From contig NZ_LT629749.1 in NCBI RefSeq assembly GCF_900105065.1, positions 248,001 to 312,000 on the forward strand: DNA of 64,000 nt. The letters run 5' to 3'. Position numbers and translations under genes: made by a program. Below, piece after piece: positions 36,359 through 45,819 of this stretch; positions within the stretch are counted from its first letter, which is position 1, and each line of letters begins with the position of its first letter. This stretch comes from Friedmanniella luteola. GTDB taxonomy: Bacteria > Actinomycetota > Actinomycetes > Propionibacteriales > Propionibacteriaceae. The notes under the pieces were generated by a model. That model was not told where the DNA came from. It made no database searches and saw only the letters and a list, made by a program, of their open reading frames with translations.

Positions 36359-38254
36359 ATGAGCGCGTACGCCACGGAGCACCGCCGCAGCCTGGACGAC
36401 CCCGAGGCCTTCTGGGCGGAGCAGGCGCGGGCCGTCGACTGGTTCACCCGGCCGCGCACGGTGCTCGACCGCGAGGCACCGCCGGCCGGTCGCTGGTTCC
36501 CCGACGGGGTGCTGAACACCTGCTACAACGCACTGGACCGGCACGTGGTCCGGGGCCGCGCCGACGAGCCGGCGCTGATCTTCCACTCCGCCTACTCCGG
36601 GACCCGGCGCACCTACACCTACGCCGACCTGCTGCAGGAGGTCGCGCAGCTCGGCGGCGGGCTCCGCGAGCTCGGGGTCGGACCGGGCGACCGCGTCGTC
36701 ATCTCGATGCCGATGGTGCCCGAGGCCGTCGTCGCCATGCTGGCCTGCGCCCGCCTCGGTGCCGTCCACTCGGTGGTGTTCGGCGGGTTCGCCGCCGCCG
36801 AGCTGGCCGCCCGGATCGACGACGCCCGACCCAAGGTCGTGCTCATCTCCTCCTGCGGCCTGGAGCCCGGTCGGGTGGTGGAGTACAAACCGCTGCTGGA
36901 CGCCGCGCTGCAGCGGAGCCGCCACCAGCCCGACTACGTCGTCGTCCACCAGCGCCCCGAGGCGCCGGCCGAGCTCCACGGCGAGCGCGAGCTGGACCTC
37001 GCGGTGCTGATGCGCCCGGGCCAGTTCCAGCCGGCGGGCTGCGCCGAGCTCGCGGCCACCGACCCGCTCTACATCCTCTACACCTCCGGGACCACCGGGA
37101 AGCCGAAGGGCATCGTCCGCGACCACGGCGGGCACGCCGTCGCCCTGGCCTACTCGATGCGGGCCGTCTACGACATCGGCCCGGGCGACGTGATGTTCAC
37201 CGCCAGCGACGTGGGCTGGGTGGTCGGCCACTCCTACATCGTCTACGCGCCGCTGCTGGTCGGCGCGACGACGGTGCTCTACGAGGGCAAGCCGGTGGGC
37301 ACCCCCGACGCCGGGTCGTTCTGGCGCGTGGTCAGCGAGCACCGTGCCAAGGTGCTGTTCACGGCACCGACCGCGGTCCGGGCCATCCGCCGGGTCGACC
37401 CCGACGGGGCGCTGGCCCGCCGCCACGACCTGTCGAGCCTGCAGGCCCTGTTCCTGGCCGGCGAGCGGCTGGACCCCGACACCTTCCACTGGGCGGGCGA
37501 GCTGCTGGGCGTGCCCGTGGTCGACCACTGGTGGCAGACCGAGACCGGCTGGCCGATCGCGGCGAACCCCCGGGGGCTGGCACCGCTGCCCCTCAAGGCC
37601 GGCTCGCCGTCGGTGCCGGTGCCCGGCTACGACGTCCAGGCGCTGGGGCCCGACGGCGCCGTCCTGCCGGCGGACCAGGACGGGGCGCTGTGCCTGCGGC
37701 TGCCGCTGCCGCCCGGCACGCTGCCCACCATCTGGGGCGACGACGACCGGTTCCGTCGCAGCTACCTCGAGACGTTCCCCGGCTGGTACCTCAGCGGGGA
37801 CGGCGGCCACCTCGACGCCGACGGCTACGTGTTCGTGATGGGGCGCACCGACGACGTGATCAACGTGGCGGGCCACCGGCTCTCCACCGGCTCGATGGAG
37901 GCCGTGCTGGCCTCCCACCCCGCGGTGGCCGAGTGCGCCGTGATCGGGGTCGCCGACGACCTCAAGGGCCAGGTGCCCCGCGCCCTCGTCGTGCTGACCG
38001 ACGGCGTCGACACCCCGCCCGCCCAGCTGGCCGAGGAGCTGGTCGCCCTCGTCCGGGCCGAGATCGGCCCGGTCGCCTCGCTCCGCCGGGTCGACGTGGT
38101 CGCGGCCCTGCCCAAGACCCGCTCGGGCAAGCTGCTGCGCCGGACGATGCGCGAGATCGCCGACGGCGGACCCGGCACCGTCCCCTCCACGGTCGAGGAC
38201 GCGGGCGTGGTCGAGCAGCTCCGGCCGGTGCTGCGGGGCGACCACCCAGCCTGA
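36359..38254 (+). CDS. prpE: Propionyl-CoA synthetase-like AMP-forming acyl-CoA ligase
   Basis: 631-residue member of the acetyl/propionyl-CoA synthetase group. Motifs include YTSGTTGKPKG (A3), VDHWWQTETGWP (A5), SGDGGHLDADGYVFVMGRTDDVIN (A8 region, residues 480-503) and PKTRSGKLLRR with the regulatory Lys. It differs from AcsA in the same window (TSGTTG, shorter N-terminus, TETGWP rather than TETGMH), the pattern seen in PrpE. Propionate is thus the likely substrate, though acetate or related acids are possible. A GAGGAGG site precedes the ATG. No methylcitrate-cycle genes lie next to it. Confidence 0.82.
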   Translation: MSAYATEHRRSLDDPEAFWAEQARAVDWFTRPRTVLDREAPPAGRWFPDGVLNTCYNALDRHVVRGRADEPALIFHSAYSGTRRTYTYADLLQEVAQLGGGLRELGVGPGDRVVISMPMVPEAVVAMLACARLGAVHSVVFGGFAAAELAARIDDARPKVVLISSCGLEPGRVVEYKPLLDAALQRSRHQPDYVVVHQRPEAPAELHGERELDLAVLMRPGQFQPAGCAELAATDPLYILYTSGTTGKPKGIVRDHGGHAVALAYSMRAVYDIGPGDVMFTASDVGWVVGHSYIVYAPLLVGATTVLYEGKPVGTPDAGSFWRVVSEHRAKVLFTAPTAVRAIRRVDPDGALARRHDLSSLQALFLAGERLDPDTFHWAGELLGVPVVDHWWQTETGWPIAANPRGLAPLPLKAGSPSVPVPGYDVQALGPDGAVLPADQDGALCLRLPLPPGTLPTIWGDDDRFRRSYLETFPGWYLSGDGGHLDADGYVFVMGRTDDVINVAGHRLSTGSMEAVLASHPAVAECAVIGVADDLKGQVPRALVVLTDGVDTPPAQLAEELVALVRAEIGPVASLRRVDVVAALPKTRSGKLLRRTMREIADGGPGTVPSTVEDAGVVEQLRPVLRGDHPA

Positions 38255-38287
38255 GCCGGTCGCCGCGCGGCAGACAGGCCGCTGAGG

Positions 38288-38306
38288 TCAGGTTAGGCTC
38301 CCCTTA
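38288..38306 (+). promoter_or_regulatory. Iron box (IdeR/DtxR type) on the importer promoter
   Basis: TCAGGTTAGGCTCCCCTTA matches the 19-bp consensus TTAGGTTAGGCTAACCTAA at 15 positions. Inside it, TAGGCT (38294-38299) is a -10 element 6 nt before the ATG at 38306, so the box covers the promoter and its last base is the first base of the start codon. Iron-loaded IdeR would block transcription. The sequence match is direct; binding is inferred. Confidence 0.78.
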
Positions 38307-39358
38307 TGACGACGGTGGAGGCGCGGCCCGACCTGCGCCGGCGCCCGACCCGCCGGCCGCCGCGCGCCCGGCGGCTGCTCGGTCTGGTGCTCACCGCCGC
38401 CGTGCTGGCGCTGCTCGCCTACCTCAGCCTGGCCGTCGGCACCCGGACGACCGGCGCGGGAGCGGTGTGGGACGCCCTGACCCGCTACGACCCCGACAGC
38501 ACCGACCACCTGGTCATCCGCGAGCTGCGGCTGCCCCGGACGGTCCTCGGCCTGCTGGCCGGGGCCGCGCTGGGACTGGCCGGGGCGGTCATGCAGGGCG
38601 TCACCCGCAACCCCCTCGCCGACCCCGGGCTGCTCGGCGTCAACGCCGGGGCGTCGCTGTTCGTGGTGCTGTCCATCACGCTGCTCGGGGTCACCAGCCC
38701 GCGCGGCTACGTCTGGTTCGCCTTCGCCGGCGCCGCGGCGGCCGCTGTCGTCGTCTACGGCGTGGCGGCCCTCGGCCGGGACGGAGCCAGCCCGCTCAAG
38801 CTCGCGCTGGCCGGGGCCGCGGTCGGCGCGGCCTTCGGCGCCGTCACCACCGCCTTCCTGCTGGTCGACCAGGCGACCTTCGACCAGTTCCGGTTCTGGC
38901 AGGTGGGGGCGCTGGCCGGCCGGGGGACCGACGTGATCGCTCAGGTCGCCCCGTTCCTGCTGGTCGGCTGCGTCGCCGCGCTGTTCCTGGGCCGGGTCCT
39001 CAACACCTTGTCCCTCGGCGACGACGTCGCCCGCGGCCTCGGCGCGCACGTGGCCCGCTCGCGGGCCGTCTCCGCGGCCGTCGTCGTGCTGCTCTGCGGT
39101 TCGGCCACCGCGGCCTGCGGGCCGATCGGCTTCGTCGGGCTGACGGTCCCGCACGTCGCCCGGATGATCGTCGGGCCCGACTACCGCTGGGCGCTCCCGT
39201 ACTCGATGCTGCTGGCCCCCTGCCTGCTGCTGAGCGCCGACGTCGTCGGCCGCGTCATCGCCCGGCCGGGCGAGGTGCAGGTCGGCATCGTCACCGCCCT
39301 GATCGGCGCCCCCGTGTTCATCGCCCTGGTCCGCCGCCGGCACGTGAGCGAGCTGTGA
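38306..39358 (+). CDS. Iron-siderophore ABC transporter permease (FecCD family)
   Basis: 350-residue membrane permease with about ten helices. The FecCD hallmarks are LRLPRTVLGLLAGAALGLAG (about 73-92), QGVTRNPLADPGLLGVNAG and the ATPase-contact region GPIGFVGLTVPHVAR near residue 270. It forms half of a heterodimeric importer for ferric siderophores with the next gene. The start is leaderless under an iron box; the alternative GTG two codons downstream lacks a ribosome binding site. The stop overlaps the GTG of the partner permease. Confidence 0.92.
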   Translation: MTTVEARPDLRRRPTRRPPRARRLLGLVLTAAVLALLAYLSLAVGTRTTGAGAVWDALTRYDPDSTDHLVIRELRLPRTVLGLLAGAALGLAGAVMQGVTRNPLADPGLLGVNAGASLFVVLSITLLGVTSPRGYVWFAFAGAAAAAVVVYGVAALGRDGASPLKLALAGAAVGAAFGAVTTAFLLVDQATFDQFRFWQVGALAGRGTDVIAQVAPFLLVGCVAALFLGRVLNTLSLGDDVARGLGAHVARSRAVSAAVVVLLCGSATAACGPIGFVGLTVPHVARMIVGPDYRWALPYSMLLAPCLLLSADVVGRVIARPGEVQVGIVTALIGAPVFIALVRRRHVSEL

Positions 39359-40413
39359 CCGCGGTCCGCGGGGCACCGACGGCGCTGCCGGCCGACCCCG
39401 TGCGGGCCGTCCGGCGCACCCTGCGGCGGCGCACCGTCCTCACCTGCGCCGGGCTGCTGGTCCTGCTGGTGGCCGCGTTCCTGGCCTCGCTCGTGGTGGG
39501 GGACTTCCCGCTGGGCCTCGGCGACGTCGTCGCGTCGCTGACCGGCCGCGGCAGCCGGGCCGCCGACTTCATCATCTACGACCTGCGACTGCCCCGGGTG
39601 CTCAGCGGCCTGCTGGTCGGCTTCGCCCTGGGGATGGCCGGGGCGGTGTTCCAGACCATGCTCCGCAACCCGCTGGCCAGCCCCGACATCATCGGCATCA
39701 CGGCCGGCGCCAGCGCGGCCGCGGTGACGGCCCTGCTGCTCTTCGGGCTGTCCGGTGTGGTCGTGGCCGCGTCGGCCTTCGGCGGCGCGCTGCTGACCAC
39801 CCTCCTCATCTACCTGCTCGCCTGGCGGCAGGGCGTCGCCGGCACCCGGCTGGTCCTGGTGGGCATCGGCGTGGGCGCGGTCCTGCTCTCGGTGGTCGAC
39901 TTCCTGATGACCCGGGCCCAGGTGGACGACGCCCAGGTCGCCCTCGTCTGGCTGACCGGCAGCCTCAACGGGGCCGACGCCGCGGCCCTGCGCCCGCTGG
40001 CCGTGCTCGTCGTGGTCGTCGTCCCGCTCAGCCTGTGGGCCGGCCGCACCCTCGGCGGGCTGCAGCTGGGCGACGACACCGCGCGGGCCCTCGGCGTCGG
40101 CGTCGAGCGGTCCCGGCTGCTGCTGATGCTCTTCGCCGTCGCGCTCGCCGCGGTCGCGACCTCCGTCGCCGGCCCGGTCGGCTTCGTCGCCTTCGTCTCC
40201 GGGCCCATCTCGCGCCGGCTGACCGGCGGCGCCGGGGCCGGACTGGTCCCCGCCGGCCTCGTCGGCGCGGCCGTGGTCACGCTGGCCGACTTCGCCGGTC
40301 AGCACCTGCTGCCCCTGCAGCTCCCCGTCGGCGTCCTCACCGCCGCCGTCGGCGCCCCGTACCTCATCTACCTGCTGCTGCGCACCAACGCGGCCTCGGC
40401 CCGCAAAGGATGA
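39355..40413 (+). CDS. Iron-siderophore ABC transporter permease (FecCD family), second subunit
   Basis: 352-residue FecCD-family permease. It has LRLPRVLSGLLVGFALGMAG (about 77-96), QTMLRNPLASPDIIGITAG and GPVGFVAFVSGPISRRL at the ATPase interface, typical of the FepG/FhuB-second-half subunit. The GTG at 39355 overlaps the stop of the first permease (GTGA), and its own stop overlaps the ATG of the ATPase gene, so all three importer genes are coupled. A long open frame continues upstream of the GTG but only shadows other genes. Confidence 0.92.
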   Translation: MTAVRGAPTALPADPVRAVRRTLRRRTVLTCAGLLVLLVAAFLASLVVGDFPLGLGDVVASLTGRGSRAADFIIYDLRLPRVLSGLLVGFALGMAGAVFQTMLRNPLASPDIIGITAGASAAAVTALLLFGLSGVVVAASAFGGALLTTLLIYLLAWRQGVAGTRLVLVGIGVGAVLLSVVDFLMTRAQVDDAQVALVWLTGSLNGADAAALRPLAVLVVVVVPLSLWAGRTLGGLQLGDDTARALGVGVERSRLLLMLFAVALAAVATSVAGPVGFVAFVSGPISRRLTGGAGAGLVPAGLVGAAVVTLADFAGQHLLPLQLPVGVLTAAVGAPYLIYLLLRTNAASARKG

Positions 40414-41237
40414 CGACCATGACCCTGCTCGACGCCCCCAGCACCACCCACCAGCTCGAGACCCGGGGCCTCAGCCTCGGCTACGGCGACCGGCTCGTCG
40501 TCGAGGACCTGAGCCTGCCGGTCCCCGCCGGCCAGGTCAGCGTGGTGATCGGGGCCAACGGCTGCGGCAAGTCGACGCTGCTGCGCGGGATGGCCCGGCT
40601 GCTGCCCCCCGCCGCCGGCGTGGTGCTCCTGGACGGCCGCGACCTGCACCGGATGCCCAGCCGCTCCGTCGCGCAGGTGCTGGGCCTGCTGCCGCAGGCC
40701 CCGACCGCGCCCGAGGGCATCACCGTCGCCGACCTGGTGGGGCGCGGCCGGCACCCGCACCAGACCTGGTTCCGCTCCTGGTCCGCCGCCGACGAGGCGG
40801 CCGTGACCGAGGCGCTGGTGCTGACCGACACCCTCGAGCTGGCGGAGCGGCCCGTCGACGAGCTCAGCGGCGGCCAGCGGCAGCGCGTCTGGATCGCCAT
40901 GGCCCTGGCCCAGCAGACCGACCTCCTGCTGCTCGACGAGCCCACCACCTACCTGGACCTCGCCCACCAGGTGGAGGTGCTCGACCTGCTCACCGACCTC
41001 AACCGCCGGCGCGGGACGACGGTGGTCATCGTGATGCACGACCTCAACCTGGCCTGCCGCTACGCCGACCACCTCGTGGCCCTGAAGGACGGCCACGTCG
41101 TCGCCGCCGGCCCCTCGCACGCCGTCATCACCCCCGAGACCATCGCCGAGGTGTACGGCCTCACCGCCCGGGTGATCGACGACCCGGTCTCGCACACCCC
41201 GACCGTCATCCCCGTCGGGCGCCACCACTGCGGCTGA
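40410..41237 (+). CDS. Iron-siderophore ABC transporter ATP-binding protein (FepC/FhuC-like)
   Basis: 275-residue ABC ATPase. Walker A is GANGCGKST (about 46-54), the signature LSGGQRQRVWIAMALAQ, Walker B LLLLDEPTTYLDLAHQ and the switch His in VMHDLNLA. DEPTTYLD and the overall length are typical of iron-siderophore importers. It is coupled by ATGA to the second permease gene. The substrate-binding lipoprotein that must deliver the ferric siderophore is not encoded nearby, nor are siderophore biosynthesis genes, so it is probably supplied from elsewhere. Confidence 0.93.
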   Translation: MTTMTLLDAPSTTHQLETRGLSLGYGDRLVVEDLSLPVPAGQVSVVIGANGCGKSTLLRGMARLLPPAAGVVLLDGRDLHRMPSRSVAQVLGLLPQAPTAPEGITVADLVGRGRHPHQTWFRSWSAADEAAVTEALVLTDTLELAERPVDELSGGQRQRVWIAMALAQQTDLLLLDEPTTYLDLAHQVEVLDLLTDLNRRRGTTVVIVMHDLNLACRYADHLVALKDGHVVAAGPSHAVITPETIAEVYGLTARVIDDPVSHTPTVIPVGRHHCG

Positions 41238-41306
41238 CGCCGGTTTCCTGCGCCCGTCGAGCGGCGCCCGGCCGGCTCCCGCGACGAGCAGTGGGAGCAT
41301 GGCGGG

Positions 41307-42794
41307 ATGCCCAGCCTGAGCCCTGACCACGTGGACGCCCTGCGGGAGGCGTTCGTCCGCCACCGCTACGAGGTGGACGCCGTCGTCGAGCGGATGGGCA
41401 CGGCGGCGCACGCGGCCCTGGGCCGCAACTCCACCGTCGCCGGGGCCCGGGCGCTGGGCGACGCCACCGACCCGCTGGCCGTGCTCAGCCGGCTGTGGTT
41501 GCTGCAGCGCACCGTCCCGCGCGCGGCGCTGGAGGCCGCGCTGCCGGGGCTGGTCGGACCCCTGGCCGCGGCGGGCGTCCTCGAGCGCGACGGTGAGGAG
41601 GTCCGGGCGGCGGTCGACGTCCGGCCCTACGCCAGCGACGACGGCGCGAGCGGCTGGGTGGTCTCCGACCTCTCGCCCAACCTCGACACCGACGTGCGGC
41701 CCATCCGTCCCGACTTCGTGCTCGGGGTGTCCTCGGCGTCGAGCACCCTCGCCCAGCTGACCCTCCGCCGCCCCGTCGGCCGCGCCCTCGACCTCGGCAC
41801 CGGCTGCGGGGTGCAGAGCCTGCACCTCGCCCGGCACGCCGAGGCGGTCACCGCCACCGACCTCAACCCGCGTGCGCTCGAGCTGGCCGCGCTGACCGCG
41901 GCGCTCAACGCCGTCGACGTCGACCTCCGGCTCGGCAGCCTGTACGAGCCCGTCGCGGGGGAGCGGTTCGACCTCATCACCACCAACCCGCCCTACGTGA
42001 TGTCGCCGCCGCGCAGCGACGCGGACCGGCTGGCCTACCGCGAGGGCAGCTGGACCTCCGACGGGCTGGTGGAGCAGGTGGTCCGCGACGGCGTCGGCCA
42101 CCTCGCCGAGGACGGCACGCTGCAGGTGCTGGCCAACTGGGCGCACGTCCGCGGCCAGGACTGGACCGAGCGCCTCGGCGGCTGGTTCGCCGGCTCCGGC
42201 TGCGACGCCCACGTCGTGCAGCGGGAGGTGCTCGACGTCCACGAGTACGCCGAGCTGTGGCTGGCCGACGCCGGGCTGGCCGGGTCGCCGGAGTACCTGC
42301 CGCGCTACGCGGAGTGGCTCGACTACTTCGAGGCACTCGGCATCGAGGCCGTGGGGATGGGCTGGCTGCTGCTGCACCGGGCCGGCCACGACGTCCCGCG
42401 GGTCCGGCTGGAGGAGTGGCCCTACGCCGTCGAGCAGCCGCTCGCGCCGGCCCTGGAGCGTGAGCTCGTCGCGGTCTCGCTCGACCGGTCGCTGAGCGAC
42501 GAGGCGCTGCTGGCCCGGCGGTGGGTGCTGGCGGCCGACGTCGTGGAGGAGACCATCGGCGTGCCGGGCGAGGCCGACCCGCAGCACCTGGTGCTCCGGC
42601 AGCAGCGCGGGTTCCGCCGGGCGACCGAGCCCGGCACCGCGCTGGCCGGGGTGCTCGGCGCCTGTGACGGCGACCTCCCGCTGGGTACCGTCGTCACGAC
42701 CGTGGCCGGGCTGCTGGGCGTCGACGCCGCCGACCTGACCGCCGAGGTGGTGCCGGCGGTGCGCCGTCTCGTGGTCGACGGGTTCCTCGGCTGA
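41307..42794 (+). CDS. SAM-dependent methyltransferase with N-terminal DUF7059-like domain
   Basis: 495-residue protein. An N-terminal helical domain (1-110) of the type found in actinobacterial 'methyltransferase small' proteins precedes a class I methyltransferase core with motif I ALDLGTGCGVQSL (about 159-171) and the catalytic NPPY motif (TTNPPYVMSPP, about 227-237). The C-terminal third is helical and specific to this family. NPPY points to methylation of an exocyclic or side-chain nitrogen (Gln, adenine or guanine), as in PrmC and RlmG relatives; the target is unknown. It stands alone between the importer and topA. Confidence 0.82.
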   Translation: MPSLSPDHVDALREAFVRHRYEVDAVVERMGTAAHAALGRNSTVAGARALGDATDPLAVLSRLWLLQRTVPRAALEAALPGLVGPLAAAGVLERDGEEVRAAVDVRPYASDDGASGWVVSDLSPNLDTDVRPIRPDFVLGVSSASSTLAQLTLRRPVGRALDLGTGCGVQSLHLARHAEAVTATDLNPRALELAALTAALNAVDVDLRLGSLYEPVAGERFDLITTNPPYVMSPPRSDADRLAYREGSWTSDGLVEQVVRDGVGHLAEDGTLQVLANWAHVRGQDWTERLGGWFAGSGCDAHVVQREVLDVHEYAELWLADAGLAGSPEYLPRYAEWLDYFEALGIEAVGMGWLLLHRAGHDVPRVRLEEWPYAVEQPLAPALERELVAVSLDRSLSDEALLARRWVLAADVVEETIGVPGEADPQHLVLRQQRGFRRATEPGTALAGVLGACDGDLPLGTVVTTVAGLLGVDAADLTAEVVPAVRRLVVDGFLG

Positions 42795-42863
42795 GCCTGG
42801 GGAGGCAGGTCGGCGGCGTGGCCGGCCCCTGGCAGGCTGCGGGGCACGGCTGGACTTCGGTCG

Positions 42864-42869
42864 TAGAGT
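42864..42869 (+). promoter_or_regulatory. -10 element for topA
   Basis: TAGAGT, about 107 nt before the chosen topA start. The GTG at 42868 that would extend the frame overlaps this element, so translation more likely begins at 42976 after a leader of about 100 nt. Confidence 0.45.
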
Positions 42870-42975
42870 GAGCGCGCCGTCGCCGGTCCAGCACCGGCCG
42901 GCGGCAGTGGTGCGAGGGATGTCCGGCGAGCACGGCCCGACGGGGGCCGACCGGAGCCGGGAGAAGAGGGACAGC

Positions 42976-45759
42976 GTGGCAGGCAGAGCAGGTGGCAAGC
43001 GGCTCGTGATCGTGGAGTCGCCCACCAAGGTGAAGACGATCGCGGGGTACCTCGGCGACGGTTACGTCGTCGAGTCCAGCCGCGGGCACGTCCGCGACCT
43101 GCCGACGGGTGCTGCCGAGGTGCCGGCGAAGTACAAGGGCGAGAAGTGGGCCCGCACCGGCATCGACGTCGAGCACGGCTTCGAGCCGATCTACGTCGTG
43201 AGCCCCGACAAGCGCGCCACGATGCGCACCCTCAAGGACGCGCTCGCCGGTTCCGACGAGCTGCTCCTGGCCACCGACGACGACCGGGAGGGCGAGGCGA
43301 TCGCCTGGCACCTCCTGCAGGAGCTCAAGCCGAAGGTCCCGGTGCGCCGGATGGTGTTCCGCGAGATCACCGCGAAGGCGATCGCCGACGCCGTGGCCAA
43401 CCCGCGCGACCTCGACACCGACCTGGTCGACGCCCAGGAGACCCGGCGCATCCTCGACCGGCTGTACGGCTACGAGGTCTCCCCGGTGCTGTGGAAGAAG
43501 GTCATGCCCCGGCTGTCGGCCGGCCGCGTGCAGTCCGTCGCCACCCGCCTGGTCGTGGAGCGCGAGCGCGAGCGGATCGCCTTCCGCGCCGCCTCCTACT
43601 GGGACCTCGACGCCGTGCTGGACGCGGGCTCGCCCGCCGACCCGCCGCTCTTCCCGGCCCGGCTGACCCACGTCGGCGAGCGCCGGGTCGCCCAGGGCCG
43701 CGACTTCGACAGCCACGGCGTGCTGGTCGCCAAGGGCAGCGAGCCGCTCGCGCACCTGGACGAGACCACCGCCCAGCAGCTGGCCACCGGGCTGCGCAGC
43801 GCGACCTACGCCGTGCAGAGCGTGGAGTCCCGGCCCTACACCCGCAAGCCCTACGCCCCCTTCCGGACGACGACGATGCAGCAGGAGGCCGGCCGCAAGC
43901 TCGGCTTCACGGCGCAGCGCGCCATGTCGGTGGCCCAGGACCTCTACGAGGCCGGCTTCATCACCTACATGCGGACCGACTCCTCGGTGCTGTCCGAGAC
44001 CGCGATCACCGCGGCCCGCAACCAGGTCACCCAGCTGTTCGGCGCGAACTACCTGCCGGCCAAGCCGCGCACCTACGCCAGCAAGCAGAAGAACGCGCAG
44101 GAGGCGCACGAGGCGATCCGGCCCGCCGGTGACACCTTCCTCACCCCGGCGCAGACCAACCTGAAGGGCGACCAGTTCCGGCTCTACGAGCTGATCTGGA
44201 TGCGCACCATCGCCTCCCAGATGAAGGACGCCGAGGGCCAGTCGATCACCGTCCGGATCGACGCGACCCGTCCCGGCGAGGAGACCTGCCGCTTCACCGC
44301 CTCGGGCCGCACGATCACCTTCCACGGGTTCCTCAAGGCCTACGTCGAGTCCTCCGACGACGACTCGGCCTCCGACGACGCGCAGACCCGCCTGCCGCAG
44401 CTGACGCAGGGCCAGAGCCTGCGCCCGGACAGCGTCACGGCGTCCGGCCACGAGACCCGGGCGCCGGCCCGCTACACCGAGCCGTCCCTGGTGGCCAAGC
44501 TGGAGGAGCTGGAGATCGGCCGGCCGTCGACCTACGCGTCGATCATCCGCACGATCACCTCCCGTGACTACGTGTTCAAGAAGGGCTCGGCCCTGGTGCC
44601 GACCTGGCTCGCCTTCGCCGTCACCCGGCTGCTGGAGGAGCACTTCCCGAACCTCGTCGACTACGCCTTCACCGCCGAGATGGAGCAGACGCTCGACCAG
44701 ATCGCCGGCGGCAACGCCCAGCGGCTGGCCGTGCTCAAGGACTTCTACTTCGGCTCGCCGGCCGGGGCGGGCGGTGAGGACGGCGACGCCGCGGCGCACG
44801 AGGGCCTGCAGCAGCTGGTCTCCGAGCTCGGTGACATCGACGCCCGGCAGCTGTCGACCTTCCCCGTCGGCGACCTCGAGGACAGCGACGCCATCGTGGT
44901 CCGGGTGGGTCGCTACGGCACCTACGTCGAGGACGCCGAGGGCCGTCGCGCCAACGTCGACGACGAGCTGCCGCCGGACGAGCTGACCGTCGAGCTGGCC
45001 CGCGAGCTGCTCTCGAAGCCGATGGGCGAGGAGCGCGAGCTGGGCACGGACCCGGAGACGGGCAACCCCGTCGTCGCCCGCAACGGCCGCTTCGGCCCCT
45101 ACGTCACCGAGCTGCTGCCCGAGGACGCGCCGAAGAACGCCAAGGCGCGGACCGGCTCCCTCTTCGCCTCGATGAGCGTCGAGACGGTCACCCTGGAGCA
45201 GGCCCTGGAGCTGATGAGCCTGCCGCGCGTGGTGGGCGTCGACGCCGAGGGCGTCGAGATCACCGCGCAGAACGGCCGCTACGGTCCGTACCTGAAGAAG
45301 GGCACCGACTCGCGCTCGCTGACGAGTGAGGACCAGATCTTCGGGATCACCCTCGACGAGGCGCTGGCCATCTACGCCCAGCCCAAGCAGCGCGGGCGGG
45401 CCGCGGCGAAGCCGCCGCTGAAGGAGCTGGGTCCGGACCCGGTCTCGGGCGCCCCCATGGTGATCAAGGACGGCCGGTTCGGCGCCTACGTGACCGACGG
45501 CGAGGTCAACGCCACCCTGCGGCGGGACGACGAGATCGCCACGATCACCGCCGAGCGCGCCGCGGAGCTGCTCGCGGAGAAGCGGGCGAAGGGTCCGGCC
45601 CCGAAGAAGCGGACGGCGGCGAAGAAGGCCCCGGCCAAGCGCGCGCCCGCCAAGAAGACGGCGGCGTCCGGGGCGCCGGCGAAGAAGGCCGCGGCCAAGA
45701 AGGCGCCGGCCAAGAAGGCCCCGGCGAAGAAGGCCGCGGCGGCCGACGCCAGCCGCTGA
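42976..45759 (+). CDS. topA: DNA topoisomerase I with basic C-terminal tail
   Basis: 927-residue type IA topoisomerase that relaxes negative supercoils. It opens with the TOPRIM domain (VIVESPTKVKTI; acidic triad in ATDDDREGEAIAWH), and the catalytic Tyr331 lies in FITYMRTDS. Actinobacterial C-terminal repeat modules then replace the zinc fingers (GNPVVARNGRFGPYVTE-type repeats), ending in a Lys/Ala/Pro tail of repeated KKAPAKK units from about residue 875. Such tails increase processivity in Mycobacterium and Streptomyces enzymes. The GTG at 42976 follows AGAGGGA and starts close to the TOPRIM domain. Confidence 0.95.
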   Translation: MAGRAGGKRLVIVESPTKVKTIAGYLGDGYVVESSRGHVRDLPTGAAEVPAKYKGEKWARTGIDVEHGFEPIYVVSPDKRATMRTLKDALAGSDELLLATDDDREGEAIAWHLLQELKPKVPVRRMVFREITAKAIADAVANPRDLDTDLVDAQETRRILDRLYGYEVSPVLWKKVMPRLSAGRVQSVATRLVVERERERIAFRAASYWDLDAVLDAGSPADPPLFPARLTHVGERRVAQGRDFDSHGVLVAKGSEPLAHLDETTAQQLATGLRSATYAVQSVESRPYTRKPYAPFRTTTMQQEAGRKLGFTAQRAMSVAQDLYEAGFITYMRTDSSVLSETAITAARNQVTQLFGANYLPAKPRTYASKQKNAQEAHEAIRPAGDTFLTPAQTNLKGDQFRLYELIWMRTIASQMKDAEGQSITVRIDATRPGEETCRFTASGRTITFHGFLKAYVESSDDDSASDDAQTRLPQLTQGQSLRPDSVTASGHETRAPARYTEPSLVAKLEELEIGRPSTYASIIRTITSRDYVFKKGSALVPTWLAFAVTRLLEEHFPNLVDYAFTAEMEQTLDQIAGGNAQRLAVLKDFYFGSPAGAGGEDGDAAAHEGLQQLVSELGDIDARQLSTFPVGDLEDSDAIVVRVGRYGTYVEDAEGRRANVDDELPPDELTVELARELLSKPMGEERELGTDPETGNPVVARNGRFGPYVTELLPEDAPKNAKARTGSLFASMSVETVTLEQALELMSLPRVVGVDAEGVEITAQNGRYGPYLKKGTDSRSLTSEDQIFGITLDEALAIYAQPKQRGRAAAKPPLKELGPDPVSGAPMVIKDGRFGAYVTDGEVNATLRRDDEIATITAERAAELLAEKRAKGPAPKKRTAAKKAPAKRAPAKKTAASGAPAKKAAAKKAPAKKAPAKKAAAADASR

Positions 45760-45819
45760 GTGGGGCGCCGCGCTCCGCCGCCCGCTGTGACAGGCTGACC
45801 CCGTGCTCAGGACGGACGC

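Noticed and set aside
35980-39354. A long plus-strand frame leading into the second FecCD permease
   Set aside because: The part before 39355 is an Arg/Pro/Gly-rich shadow of the synthetase and first permease genes; only the section from the GTG at 39355 is a real protein.
38306-41237. A siderophore biosynthesis cluster around the importer
   Set aside because: The flanking synthetase resembles PrpE, not an NRPS or NIS enzyme, and no other biosynthetic gene is present.
45590-45750. CRISPR-like or tandem repeat DNA at the end of topA
   Set aside because: The repeats encode Lys/Ala/Pro units of the known basic topoisomerase tail, with irregular spacing and no spacers.
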